DNA of 6,311 nt from Chloroflexota bacterium (GTDB lineage Bacteria > Chloroflexota > UBA6077), in assembly GCA_021806765.1 (NCBI GenBank), contig JAJZQR010000317.1, positions 1 to 6,311 on the forward strand, read 5' to 3'. Shown here one piece after another: positions 1-6,311 of this stretch. The translations under genes and the position numbers were made by a program. The stretch's first letter is position 1. Each line of letters opens with the position of its first letter. Below the pieces are notes generated by a model, which was given only the letters and a program-made list of their open reading frames with translations, searched no databases and was not told the DNA's origin.

Positions 1-440
1 CCAACCCCCACGAACAGCTCCACGAACTCCGAAGCACTGATGTGGAAGAAGGGGACGGAGGCCTCTCCGGCCACGGCCCGGGCCATCAAGGTCTTACCGG
101 TTCCTGGCGGGCCCACCAGCAGCACTCCTTTGGGGATACGGGCCCCCACGGCATTGAATCTTTGCGGCGACTTCAGGAACTCCACCACCTCCTGAAGCTC
201 CTCCTTCGCCTCGTCCACACCCGCCACATCAGCGAAGTGGACTCTCGGCTGATCCGGAGTTATCCTTCGGGCCCGGCTTCTGCCGAAAGTGAGAATGTTG
301 CTATCTCCAGGTTGGGCGCTGACCCGACGCATGAAAAACAGAACGAGGATGATCCCCAACAGCAACACCAGCAACCAGATCAGAGAGCTGTACCAACTGG
401 AACTGGGTTGGCTTTGGGCTTGAAGTATTAGGTGGGTCAC
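1..440 (-). CDS. ftsH: FtsH-type membrane AAA+ zinc protease, N-terminal part (cut by left edge)
   Basis: ATP-dependent membrane protease that extracts and degrades misfolded or short-lived proteins at the cytoplasmic membrane. Only the first 146 codons are here. The reverse strand reads a Gln/Ser-rich start, one hydrophobic segment at about residues 20-37, a basic linker, then the AAA+ domain: [14 protein letters not shown] (69-82), Walker A GPPGTGKT (110-117) and [12 protein letters not shown] (135-146), all diagnostic of FtsH. Walker B, SRH and the HEXXH zinc site would lie beyond the edge. The GTG start at 440 is chosen because GGAGG sits 6 bases upstream (447-451) and no in-frame ATG, GTG or TTG occurs in the roughly 110 bases upstream that I read. 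Oddity: Walker A normally lies near residue 190 in two-helix FtsH; here it is at 110, so the extracytoplasmic domain and one transmembrane helix are missing, giving a Yme1-like single-pass topology. It starts 64 bases after the SHOCT gene and is probably in the same operon. Family assignment is very sure; whether this is the housekeeping copy or a paralogue is open. Confidence 0.95.
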   Translation of the reverse strand, partial: MTHLILQAQSQPSSSWYSSLIWLLVLLLGIILVLFFMRRVSAQPGDSNILTFGRSRARRITPDQPRVHFADVAGVDEAKEELQEVVEFLKSPQRFNAVGARIPKGVLLVGPPGTGKTLMARAVAGEASVPFFHISASEFVELFVGV

Positions 441-444
441 CCTG

Positions 445-457
445 CCCCTCCCCCTTT
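445..457 (-). promoter_or_regulatory. Shine-Dalgarno site for the ftsH GTG start
   Basis: The minus strand reads AAAGGGGGAGGGG here, containing a GGAGG core at 447-451 placed 6 bases before the GTG at 440. This supports the short N-terminus of the FtsH-type protein. Confidence 0.7.
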
Positions 458-504
458 CGATACTAGGTTCCGACCTTGCCCCGCTCCTTGCTCTCCACCA
501 GGGA

Positions 505-789
505 CTACGCGGCGTTCCGGTTCTCGATGTCGCGCCGCATCTGCTCGTACTGTTCCCGAGTGATCTCTCCCCTGGCGTACCGCTCGTCCAGGATCAGGCG
601 AGCCCGGTCTCGTTCGGCAAGCGTCTCTTCAGGCCCCCTGCCGGCCCCCGGCGGGCGCCTCGACCGAGGCCATACGACGAGGAGCCACCACAGGCCGATC
701 AGGGTCAGCAGCCCTAATATCAGCCACCACCACCACCACCACCAACCGTAAAACAGCTGAGCATACACGGCCATAGGAATTCCCGACAT
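505..789 (-). CDS. Small membrane protein with C-terminal SHOCT domain and Trp7 tract
   Basis: A 94-residue protein. Residues 1-15 are a short hydrophobic lead. Residues 16-40 form one transmembrane segment that opens with seven consecutive Trp (16-22) and has three more at 34, 35 and 40. A basic Pro/Gly linker (41-53) follows, then a charged C-terminal segment containing [20 protein letters not shown] (65-84), the signature of SHOCT (short C-terminal domain; leader helix, RYARGEI turn, EQYE helix). SHOCT segments are found on many small envelope proteins and are thought to mediate oligomerisation; the exact role here is unknown. The ATG at 789 is preferred over an in-frame TTG at 843 because AAAAGGGGG lies 7 bases before it. 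The stop is 64 bases upstream of the ftsH start on the same strand, so co-expression with the protease is likely and a link to membrane quality control is possible but unproven. Confidence 0.88.
   Translation of the reverse strand: MSGIPMAVYAQLFYGWWWWWWWLILGLLTLIGLWWLLVVWPRSRRPPGAGRGPEETLAERDRARLILDERYARGEITREQYEQMRRDIENRNAA
724..744 (-). repeat. (TGG)7 trinucleotide tract encoding Trp16-Trp22
   Basis: Seven perfect CCA units on the plus strand read as seven TGG codons in the SHOCT gene. Trp has only one codon, so a run of Trp is necessarily a perfect microsatellite and could expand or contract in frame. Confidence 0.95.
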
Positions 790-937
790 CCCGCTGCCCC
801 CTTTTGGCTGAGAGGTCGCTAGATCGGTCGGCAGTGCAAGCAAAGAGCATGCCTGATCGGCGAGTTTCCCTGACCACCCGCCCTAAGGTAGACTATGGAA
901 AGCAGAAGCTGAGACTGGACGAGCAAGCGTAAACGAT
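790..937. promoter_or_regulatory. Divergent intergenic region between the SHOCT-ftsH pair and the antiporter gene
   Basis: These 148 bases separate two divergent transcription units, so promoters for both directions should lie here. On the plus strand TAGACT (889-894) is a weak -10 candidate without a good -35. On the minus strand TTGCTT followed 16 bases later by TAGCGA is equally weak. No clear operator palindrome was found. Location is the main support; the individual boxes are not reliable. Confidence 0.4.
797..805 (-). promoter_or_regulatory. Shine-Dalgarno site deciding the SHOCT gene start
   Basis: The minus strand reads AAAAGGGGG 7 bases before the ATG at 789. The alternative TTG start at 843 would give an N-terminal extension that spans this site. 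Confidence 0.65.
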
Positions 938-2473
938 ATGCCCCGCTCAACCAATACCGTCGCCGTCACGGTGGCCGTCATCCTCGCCACCTTCCTGGCA
1001 GCCCTCGATACCACCGTGGTCGGCACCGCCATGCCGACCATTATCGGTGCCCTGGGAGGCCTCGCCCTCTACAGTTGGGTGTTCTCGGCCTACCTCCTTA
1101 CCTCCACTACCACCGTCCCGGTGTACGGCCGTCTGGCCGACATGTACGGGCGGAAGCCGATCTTCATCATCGGGGCGGTGCTGTTCCTGGGAGGCTCTGC
1201 CCTGTGCGGCATGGCTACCAGCATGGAGCAATTGATCCTGTTCAGGGCCTTTCAGGGGTTGGGCGCCGGTGCCGTCCTCCCGGTGTCCATCACCGTCATT
1301 GGAGACATCTACTCGGTCCAGGAGAGGGTCCATGTGCAGGGCCTCTTGAGCGCCGTGTGGGGGGTATCGGCCATCGTCGGACCGGCGGTGGGGGGGCTCA
1401 TCGTCGACCACGTGGGCTGGCAGTGGGTGTTTTATGTTAATCTGCCCTTCGGGATCCTCTCCATCCTGATCCTCGCCCTCTACCTCCACGAGGGGGTCGC
1501 CCACCAGCGCAGGTCCATCGACTATGTGGGGGCTATGGGCCTCACCGTCGCCGTGACCCTTCTCCTGGTAGGGCTTCTGGAGTTCGGCCAACCCGATGGC
1601 AGCCTGCCGGTGCCATCATGGGGCGTGCTGGCCATAGCCACCCTCCTGCTGGGCCTCGTCCTCTGGCACGAGACCCGCATCGAGGATCCCTTGCTGCCTA
1701 TCCCCCTCTTCAAGAACCGGGTGCTCTCCGTCTCCTACGGCGCCAACTTCCTCCTGGGCACCACGCTGATGGGTTTCAACTCCTTTGTCCCTCCCTTCGT
1801 CCAGGGGGTTCTCGCCGGAACAGCCATCAGCGCAGGCGCTACCCTGGCACCCATGTCCATAGGGTGGCCGGTGGGCAGTACCTTGAGTGGAAGGCTGGTG
1901 CTACGGTTCGGATACCGTCCCGTGGTGCTGCTGGGAACCGGATTGATCCTGGCCGGATCCCTGCTCATGGCGACTGCGGGCCGCAACACCTCTCAACTCT
2001 TCCTCATGACCGCCATGGTAGTGACCGGTCTCGGCATGGGGTTCGGGGCGACTTCCTTCCTCGTAGCGGTCCAATCGTCGGTAGGCTGGAGCCAAAGGGG
2101 GATAGCCACCGCCTCCGTTCAGTTCTTCCGGAGCATAGGCGGCGCGATAGGGGTGGCGATCATGGGGGCTTTGATGAACAGCGGGCTGAGCCAGGGACTG
2201 GAAGCCGTGAGGGGAGCCCGAGCCGGAGCCCCCGTCGATGTCTCCGCGGCCAGCGCTATCCTGGATCCTGCCACTCGAGCATCTATACCCCCTGAAACCC
2301 TCGAGGCGATCCGTTTGGCCTTTGCCTCCTCCCTGCACTCCGTCTACCTGGCTATAGCCGTGGCTGCCGCGGTAGGCCTGGCTCTCACCTTCCTCTTCCC
2401 GAGTGTCAGCGTGGAGGAACAGGCCCACCAGGAGGCCAGAGCAGCCCAAACCCGCAGCGAAGTCGACCCCTGA
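938..2473 (+). CDS. MFS multidrug efflux transporter, DHA2 (EmrB/QacA) family
   Basis: A 511-residue proton-driven antiporter expected in the cytoplasmic membrane, exporting hydrophobic or cationic drugs; the actual substrate cannot be read from sequence. Length and hydrophobicity fit the 14-helix DHA2 layout. Motifs: LDTTVVGTAMPTI (23-35, motif D1, with the membrane Asp24), GRLADMYGRKP (64-74, motif A in loop 2-3), LFRAFQGLGAG (101-111, motif B with Arg103), GVSAIVGPAVGG (142-153, antiporter motif C) and WQWVFYVNLPFG (161-172, typical of DHA2). A long outside loop at about 413-465 precedes the last helix (466-487), and a short charged tail follows. The ATG at 938 is the first start after an in-frame stop at 884; its ribosome site is poor (GGACGAG at 917-923, about 14 bases away), suggesting modest or regulated translation. 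No TetR- or MarR-type regulator gene is in the window. Confidence 0.95.
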   Translation: MPRSTNTVAVTVAVILATFLAALDTTVVGTAMPTIIGALGGLALYSWVFSAYLLTSTTTVPVYGRLADMYGRKPIFIIGAVLFLGGSALCGMATSMEQLILFRAFQGLGAGAVLPVSITVIGDIYSVQERVHVQGLLSAVWGVSAIVGPAVGGLIVDHVGWQWVFYVNLPFGILSILILALYLHEGVAHQRRSIDYVGAMGLTVAVTLLLVGLLEFGQPDGSLPVPSWGVLAIATLLLGLVLWHETRIEDPLLPIPLFKNRVLSVSYGANFLLGTTLMGFNSFVPPFVQGVLAGTAISAGATLAPMSIGWPVGSTLSGRLVLRFGYRPVVLLGTGLILAGSLLMATAGRNTSQLFLMTAMVVTGLGMGFGATSFLVAVQSSVGWSQRGIATASVQFFRSIGGAIGVAIMGALMNSGLSQGLEAVRGARAGAPVDVSAASAILDPATRASIPPETLEAIRLAFASSLHSVYLAIAVAAAVGLALTFLFPSVSVEEQAHQEARAAQTRSEVDP

Positions 2474-2494
2474 GATCCCTGGTCAAGATCGCCG

Positions 2495-2530
2495 AAAAGC
2501 CCTGAGGGTTTTAGCAGAGATTTAACCCTC
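2495..2530 (+). terminator. Possible weak terminator or alternative hairpins after the antiporter gene
   Basis: Two overlapping inverted repeats share the same GAGGG. AAAAGCCC (2495-2502) can fold with GGGTTTT (2506-2512), giving a short stem ending in four T residues. Alternatively GAGGGTT (2504-2510) pairs perfectly with AACCCTC (2524-2530) across a 13-base loop. The first resembles a poor intrinsic terminator; both stems are short. Confidence 0.35.
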
Positions 2531-2620
2531 GCATAACAACTCCCTCCTGGCAAGCCTGTATTCTCTTCTCGGAGCCCAATGGCGACCCGGAAGGAGAGGT
2601 CGAAGGAAGTCAGGACAGGG

Positions 2621-2650
2621 CAGCCCCTCCCCTGGGAGAGGGCAAGGCTG
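2621..2650. repeat. REP-like imperfect palindrome in the leader of the secreted-protein gene
   Basis: An outer stem CAGCC (2621-2625) / GGCTG (2646-2650) encloses CCTCCCC and GGGAGAGG arms. The GGGAGAGGG core matches that of the hairpin at 5895-5914, which suggests one family of dispersed palindromes. It lies 18 bases before the ribosome site of the next gene. Confidence 0.5.
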
Positions 2651-2678
2651 CGAAGCCAAGCAGCAGAAAGGGACAGGT

Positions 2679-3392
2679 ATGAGAGTACGGAAAGCAGCAG
2701 CTATCCTGGGGTTGGTCGGAGCCGTGGCGGCCCTGGCCGTCGTCGGCACGGCCATGGCGCAAACCCCCACGCCGGCACCTAACCAGGCGAAGACCAACTA
2801 CCAGAGCATCTTCATGGACAAGCTGGCAGCGGCCCTCAACATAAGCAGGGACCAACTGAACAGCGCCCTCACCAACGCCCGGAACGCCACCGTGGACCAG
2901 GCAGTCACCGACGGCAAGCTCACTCAGCAGCAGGCCGACAAGATCAAGGCCAACCCTAACGTCGGGCCGGGCCTCGGCTTCGAATTCGGCTTCCGCGGCG
3001 GTGAGCGAGGACATAAGGGTACCTTCTTCATGGGTGGCGCCAACGTGTGGAACGCCATCGCCCAGACACTGGGGATGACCCCTCAGGATCTAACCACCCA
3101 GCTGAAGTCGGGCAAGACCCTCGCGCAGATAGCCGGAGATAAGGCGTCGGATGTCAAGAACGCCATCGTCAACACCATCAAGCCCAACCTGGATCAGGCC
3201 GTCAAGAACGGCAAGATGACCCAGGACCAGGAGAATCAGATCATCAGCAAGATCCAGAACTCGGATCTCAGCACCTTCGGCGGCCACTGGGGCGCCAGGG
3301 GTCCCCGCAAGGGCAACAACAACGCAACCCCTACCCCTAACAACAGCCCCTCCTTCTTCCGGCACGCACCAGCCGCAGCTGGAGCGCTCTAG
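2679..3392 (+). CDS. Secreted two-module helical protein of unknown function
   Basis: A 237-residue protein with a clear Sec signal peptide: RVRK at 2-5, a hydrophobic core (6-24), and AMA|Q with cleavage expected after residue 27. No lipobox Cys is seen, so it is probably released or loosely envelope-bound. The mature part starts with a TPTPAPNQ linker. Module 1 (about 44-92) has FMDKLAAALNIS then DQAVTDGKLTQQQADKI (73-89). Module 2 (about 123-193) has WNAIAQTLGMT, an extra LKSGKTLAQIAGDKAS stretch (142-157), then DQAVKNGKMTQDQENQI (172-188). The shared DQAV..GK.TQ.Q...I ending points to an internal duplication. A Gly/Phe-rich linker (96-120) separates them, and the tail is Asn/Pro/Thr-rich. 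The modules resemble DUF2680-like and other uncharacterised secreted bacterial proteins; no catalytic motif is visible. It has its own ribosome site and a strong terminator, so it is probably a single-gene unit. Confidence 0.88.
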   Translation: MRVRKAAAILGLVGAVAALAVVGTAMAQTPTPAPNQAKTNYQSIFMDKLAAALNISRDQLNSALTNARNATVDQAVTDGKLTQQQADKIKANPNVGPGLGFEFGFRGGERGHKGTFFMGGANVWNAIAQTLGMTPQDLTTQLKSGKTLAQIAGDKASDVKNAIVNTIKPNLDQAVKNGKMTQDQENQIISKIQNSDLSTFGGHWGARGPRKGNNNATPTPNNSPSFFRHAPAAAGAL

Positions 3393-3416
3393 CTCCCAGC
3401 CCCGGGTCGCTGGATG

Positions 3417-3448
3417 AAAGGCGAGGTTCATGAACCTCGCCTTTCTTC
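3417..3448 (+). terminator. Intrinsic terminator, perfect 28-base palindrome
   Basis: AAAGGCGAGGTTCA (3417-3430) is followed directly by its exact reverse complement (3431-3444), then CTTC. The stem has a GGCGAGG core and ends in TTTCTT, giving a strong hairpin with a short T-rich tail 24 bases after the stop of the secreted-protein gene. Being symmetrical, with A residues on the other side, it could act in both directions. Confidence 0.85.
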
Positions 3449-3555
3449 GTAACACTCCTCTTGCATACTTTTTACAGTCATTTAACTGCTTGTCGCCCGC
3501 GGAAGTGCCGATCTGGCTTCAGACTTGCTTTAGTTGCGCCAGCAATCGTTTACCT

Positions 3556-3600
3556 GAGGGCTTTCACAAAGCATCACCATTCGCAACTATCGGAGCCCTC
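3556..3600 (+). promoter_or_regulatory. Stem-loop in the leader just ahead of the adaptor ribosome site
   Basis: GAGGGCT (3556-3562) pairs perfectly with AGCCCTC (3594-3600). The alternative small hairpin GCTTT-CAC-AAAGC (3560-3572) overlaps the left arm, so the two cannot fully coexist. The large stem ends 4 bases before the AAGGAG ribosome site. The pairing is read directly; any regulatory role is inference. Confidence 0.4.
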
Positions 3601-3604
3601 GATG

Positions 3605-3610
3605 AAGGAG
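3605..3610 (+). promoter_or_regulatory. Shine-Dalgarno site deciding the adaptor start
   Basis: AAGGAG lies 8 bases before the ATG at 3619. The frame is open back to an ATG at 3430, but that codon lies inside the terminator palindrome and lacks a ribosome site, and the extra 63 residues are not adaptor-like. Confidence 0.8.
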
Positions 3611-3618
3611 ATCGTGTC

Positions 3619-5133
3619 ATGAGCCTGGGTGTTCCTGTCGGGCGGCCCCTGGGTCGTCCTGCCGCACTACTGGGAAGGCTGCCGCGCCGGCAGCTCAATC
3701 TATTGCTCCTGGCCCTGCTTCTCTCTGCCATCGCCGGCTATTTTGCCTACCAGCGTTTCGTGGCCGCCGCCCGGAGCACGCCGGCCCTCCAAACGGTGCA
3801 GGCGCGGGACGGCTCCCTTGTTACCACGGTGAGCGCCACCGGCAACGTCGTGGCCGCCCGTGAGGCCAAGCTCAGCTTCCCAGTCTCAGGGAAGCTGACC
3901 GAACTGGACGTCAACATAGGCGACAGCGTGAAGGCCGGACAGGTGCTGGCCAGGATCGATCCCCAGCCCTTCCAGATCAAGGTAGACGCGGCCCAGTCGG
4001 TCCTCAACACCGCCAAGATCAAGCTCCAGCAGCTTCAGGACGGGGCCACTCCCGAGGAACGGGCCGCAGCGCAGGCTGCCTACGACGCCGCCGTGGCCAA
4101 GCTGAACGACGTCGCCGCCGGCACCACTCCCGCAGACATGGCTGCCGCCGGGGCCGCCGTCGACCAGGCCAAAGCGAGCCTGACTGCCGCCCAGGCAGCC
4201 GTCGACCAGGCCCAGGCCAACCTGAACGCCTCCCAGGCCAAGCTCGATTACCTGAAGCAGGGCGCCCAGCCCGCCGATGTAGCCTCCACCCAGAGTTCCG
4301 TCGATCAGGCCCAGGCAACCCTCACAGCAGCCCAGGCCAAGCTGAATCAGTTGAGCGCCGGCCCCACCGCCACCGACCTGCAGGCCGCCAAGAGCGGCGT
4401 GGCGTCGGCCAAGTCGGATCTCGCCACAAAGGCCAACCCCCCTCAAGAAACGGATGTCGCCCTGGCTCAGGAAGACGTCAACCAGGCCCAGACATCGCTG
4501 GATCAGGCCAAGCTGGATCTGGCCAACGCCACCCTCACCGCCCCCTTCGACGGGCTGGTCGCAGCCACCGGCCCCAACGTTGGGGAGCAGACCGGCAGCC
4601 AGATAGCAGTCACCCTCGTCGATCCCAAGTCCGTCCGCATCGACGCTACAGTGGACGAATCCGACGTGGCCAAGCTGGCCGTCGGCCAGCCGGCCACCGT
4701 AACCTTCGACGCCCTCCCGGACTACCAGCTCCAGGGCAAGGTGATCGCCATCGCACCCGCCGGCACTACCACCCAGGGTGTGGTCAGCTACCTGGCCTCC
4801 GTCGGCATCACCAATCCTGACAGGCCGCTGCCCGCCGGCATGAGCGCCAGCATCAGCGTCGAGACCAGCCGCAAGGACAACGTCCTCCTGGTCCCCAACC
4901 GAGCAATTCGGACCCAGGGGACGAACAAAATGGTGGAGGTGATCTCCGGCAACAAGACAGAGATGAAGCAGGTGCAAACCGGAGCCTCCAACGACCAGAT
5001 GACCGAGATCGTCTCCGGGCTCAAGCAGGGCGAGCAGGTGGTGATTCCATCCACCACCACCCGAGCCCCCACCTTCAATGTCGGGGGAGCTGGGCTTGGC
5101 GGGCCAGGCGGCTTCCGGCCCGGCGGCCGGTAG
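3619..5133 (+). CDS. HlyD/MacA-family membrane-fusion adaptor of an ABC exporter
   Basis: A 504-residue extracytoplasmic adaptor that should bind the downstream ATPase-permease and couple it to substrate export (MacA/YknX type). Order of parts: a short cytoplasmic Arg-containing start, one membrane anchor at about 26-44 with no lipobox, a first lipoyl half (about 75-115, with [22 protein letters not shown] at 87-108 being the classic motif), a long Ala/Gln-rich coiled coil (118-300), a second lipoyl half with [10 protein letters not shown] (305-314), a beta-barrel ([15 protein letters not shown], 339-353, onward), a membrane-proximal domain with LVPNRAI and GLKQGEQVV, and a Gly-rich tail. Oddity: the coil contains five turn-like motifs ([36 protein letters not shown]) instead of the single helical hairpin of MacA. 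The start at 3619 is fixed by AAGGAG. The ATPase start follows 14 bases after the stop, so the genes form an operon. Family is sure; substrate is unknown. Confidence 0.93.
   Translation: MSLGVPVGRPLGRPAALLGRLPRRQLNLLLLALLLSAIAGYFAYQRFVAAARSTPALQTVQARDGSLVTTVSATGNVVAAREAKLSFPVSGKLTELDVNIGDSVKAGQVLARIDPQPFQIKVDAAQSVLNTAKIKLQQLQDGATPEERAAAQAAYDAAVAKLNDVAAGTTPADMAAAGAAVDQAKASLTAAQAAVDQAQANLNASQAKLDYLKQGAQPADVASTQSSVDQAQATLTAAQAKLNQLSAGPTATDLQAAKSGVASAKSDLATKANPPQETDVALAQEDVNQAQTSLDQAKLDLANATLTAPFDGLVAATGPNVGEQTGSQIAVTLVDPKSVRIDATVDESDVAKLAVGQPATVTFDALPDYQLQGKVIAIAPAGTTTQGVVSYLASVGITNPDRPLPAGMSASISVETSRKDNVLLVPNRAIRTQGTNKMVEVISGNKTEMKQVQTGASNDQMTEIVSGLKQGEQVVIPSTTTRAPTFNVGGAGLGGPGGFRPGGR
4159..4515 (+). 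repeat. Internal repeats within the adaptor coiled-coil coding region
   Basis: Related units encoding V(D/N)QA(K/Q)..L..(A/S)QA occur at residues 181-193, 195-209, 228-242 and 287-299. The DNA keeps the similarity (GTCGACCAGGCC, GTCGATCAGGCC and similar), pointing to duplication within the gene rather than only low-complexity composition. Confidence 0.6.
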
Positions 5134-5147
5134 ATGGGGGTGTCCAG

Positions 5148-5971
<824 letters not shown>

Positions 5972-5975
<4 letters not shown>

Positions 5976-6311
5976 GCCTCGTCGAAACCTTCCGGGTCGC
6001 CCTGGGTAGCCTGGTCGCCAACAAGTTGCGCTCCGCGCTCACCATGCTGGGGATCATCATAGGGGTGGGGGCGGTGATCGCCCTCATGTCCGTGGGCGAA
6101 GGGGCTCAGGCCTCGGTGACTGCGCAGATCCGATCCATGGGCACCAACCTGCTGTTCATCACCCCCGGCGCCACCACCACCGGAGGGGTCCGCTCCGCCG
6201 CTGGCACCGCTCCGACCCTCACCTACGAGGACGCCCAGGCCATCGCCGATCCCAACAACGTACCCGAGGTTGCGGAATTGGCGCCTGAAGCGGGCTTCTT
6301 CGGCCAGGTAA
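5972..6311 (+). CDS. MacB/FtsX-type ABC permease, N-terminal part (cut by right edge)
   Basis: The membrane subunit of the exporter; only 113 codons are visible. It reads [20 protein letters not shown] at residues 2-21, then the first transmembrane helix with the family hallmark [20 protein letters not shown] (23-42) and EGAQASV, followed by the start of the extracytoplasmic domain (about 48 onward, [14 protein letters not shown] at 53-66, then a Thr/Gly/Ala linker and [12 protein letters not shown]). This is the MacB_PCD/FtsX layout of YknZ and the MacB membrane half; in E. coli MacB the ATPase is fused, here it is separate. The GTG at 5972 is chosen because AGGAGG (5960-5965) lies 6 bases before it and the following sequence is collinear with the family from its first residues. 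It overlaps the ATPase stop as GTGA. The remaining three helices would lie beyond the edge. Confidence 0.93.

Larger units (their letters stand above)
2474..2678 (+). other. Intergenic region and leader before the secreted-protein gene
   Basis: About 200 bases with no supported gene. It holds two overlapping hairpins just after the antiporter stop (2495-2530), a possible weak -10 box TATTCT at 2559-2564 without a convincing -35, a REP-like palindrome (2621-2650) and a good ribosome site AAGGGA (2668-2673), 5 bases before the ATG at 2679. A promoter for the next gene is likely here but not pinned down. Confidence 0.5.
3445..3618 (+). promoter_or_regulatory. Promoter/leader region of the ABC export operon
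   Basis: This 174-base stretch is clearly richer in A+T than its surroundings and sits between a terminator and the adaptor start, so the operon promoter is expected here. Candidate -35 boxes are TTGCAT (3461-3466), TTTACA (3471-3476) and TTGCTT (3525-3530), but none has a good -10 at 16-18 bases. The downstream end holds the stem-loop at 3556-3600 and the ribosome site at 3605-3610. Confidence 0.5.

Noticed and set aside
42..431. Plus-strand 129-residue reading frame at the left end
   Set aside because: It is opposite the FtsH coding region, whose AAA+ motifs are unmistakable.
476..751. Plus-strand reading frame ending in a run of histidines
   Set aside because: It is antisense to the SHOCT gene; the His run is just the complement-frame reading of the TGG tract.
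790..843. TTG start at 843 for the SHOCT protein
   Set aside because: It would add 18 non-membrane residues and read through the ribosome site that serves the ATG at 789.
895..912. Mini-frame MESRS with an AAGG four bases or more upstream, before the antiporter gene, as a leader peptide for translational control
   Set aside because: Five codons with a weak ribosome site occur easily by chance, and no alternative leader pairings with the antiporter start were found.
2579..2782. Short frame overlapping the start of the secreted-protein gene
   Set aside because: It lacks a convincing ribosome site, has biased composition, and overlaps the well-supported signal peptide gene in another frame.
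3430..3618. Longer adaptor with an ATG start at 3430 (63 extra residues)
   Set aside because: The ATG lies in the centre of the terminator palindrome, has no ribosome site, and the extra residues are Cys/Pro-rich and unlike an adaptor start. The ATG at 3619 has AAGGAG at 8 bases.

Overview
The window is GC-rich bacterial DNA with compact genes, purine-rich Shine-Dalgarno sites and some GTG starts. The genes resemble those of Chloroflexota (Dehalococcoidia-like lineages). The basis is the TP-rich secreted protein with a DQAV..GK.TQ.Q motif, the multi-turn Ala/Gln-rich adaptor coil, a split MacB-type transporter and an envelope SHOCT protein next to ftsH. This is inference from gene style; no marker gene is present.

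Left part (1-789, minus strand): a small membrane SHOCT-domain protein with seven consecutive tryptophans is followed by the 5' part of an ftsH-type AAA+ protease gene, which runs off the left edge. The two are probably co-transcribed. They diverge from the rest of the window across a 148-base intergenic region (790-937).

Middle (938-3392, plus strand): a complete 14-helix DHA2/EmrB-QacA-type drug:proton antiporter is followed by about 200 noncoding bases holding weak hairpins and a REP-like palindrome. Next comes a secreted protein built from two related helical modules, closed by a perfect 28-base palindrome that is the likely terminator.

Right part (3445-6311, plus strand): a structured leader precedes a three-gene export operon. 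It encodes a membrane-anchored HlyD/MacA-type adaptor with an unusually segmented coiled coil, a MacB/LolD-type ABC ATPase, and the start of a MacB/FtsX-type permease cut by the right edge. The ATPase reading frame has about 50 extra C-terminal residues that coincide with inverted repeats and an array of TCACCCCG octamers. It still ends in a 4-base GTGA overlap with the permease start. Adaptor, ATPase and permease should form one YknXYZ/MacAB-like exporter; no TolC-like outer-membrane gene is in view.

Taken together, the window looks like an envelope maintenance and efflux neighbourhood (membrane protease, drug antiporter, secreted protein, ABC exporter). I do not see convincing evidence for an entirely new system. 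The most unusual points are the repeat-derived tail of the ATPase, the heptatryptophan tract, the segmented adaptor coil and the uncharacterised two-module secreted protein.
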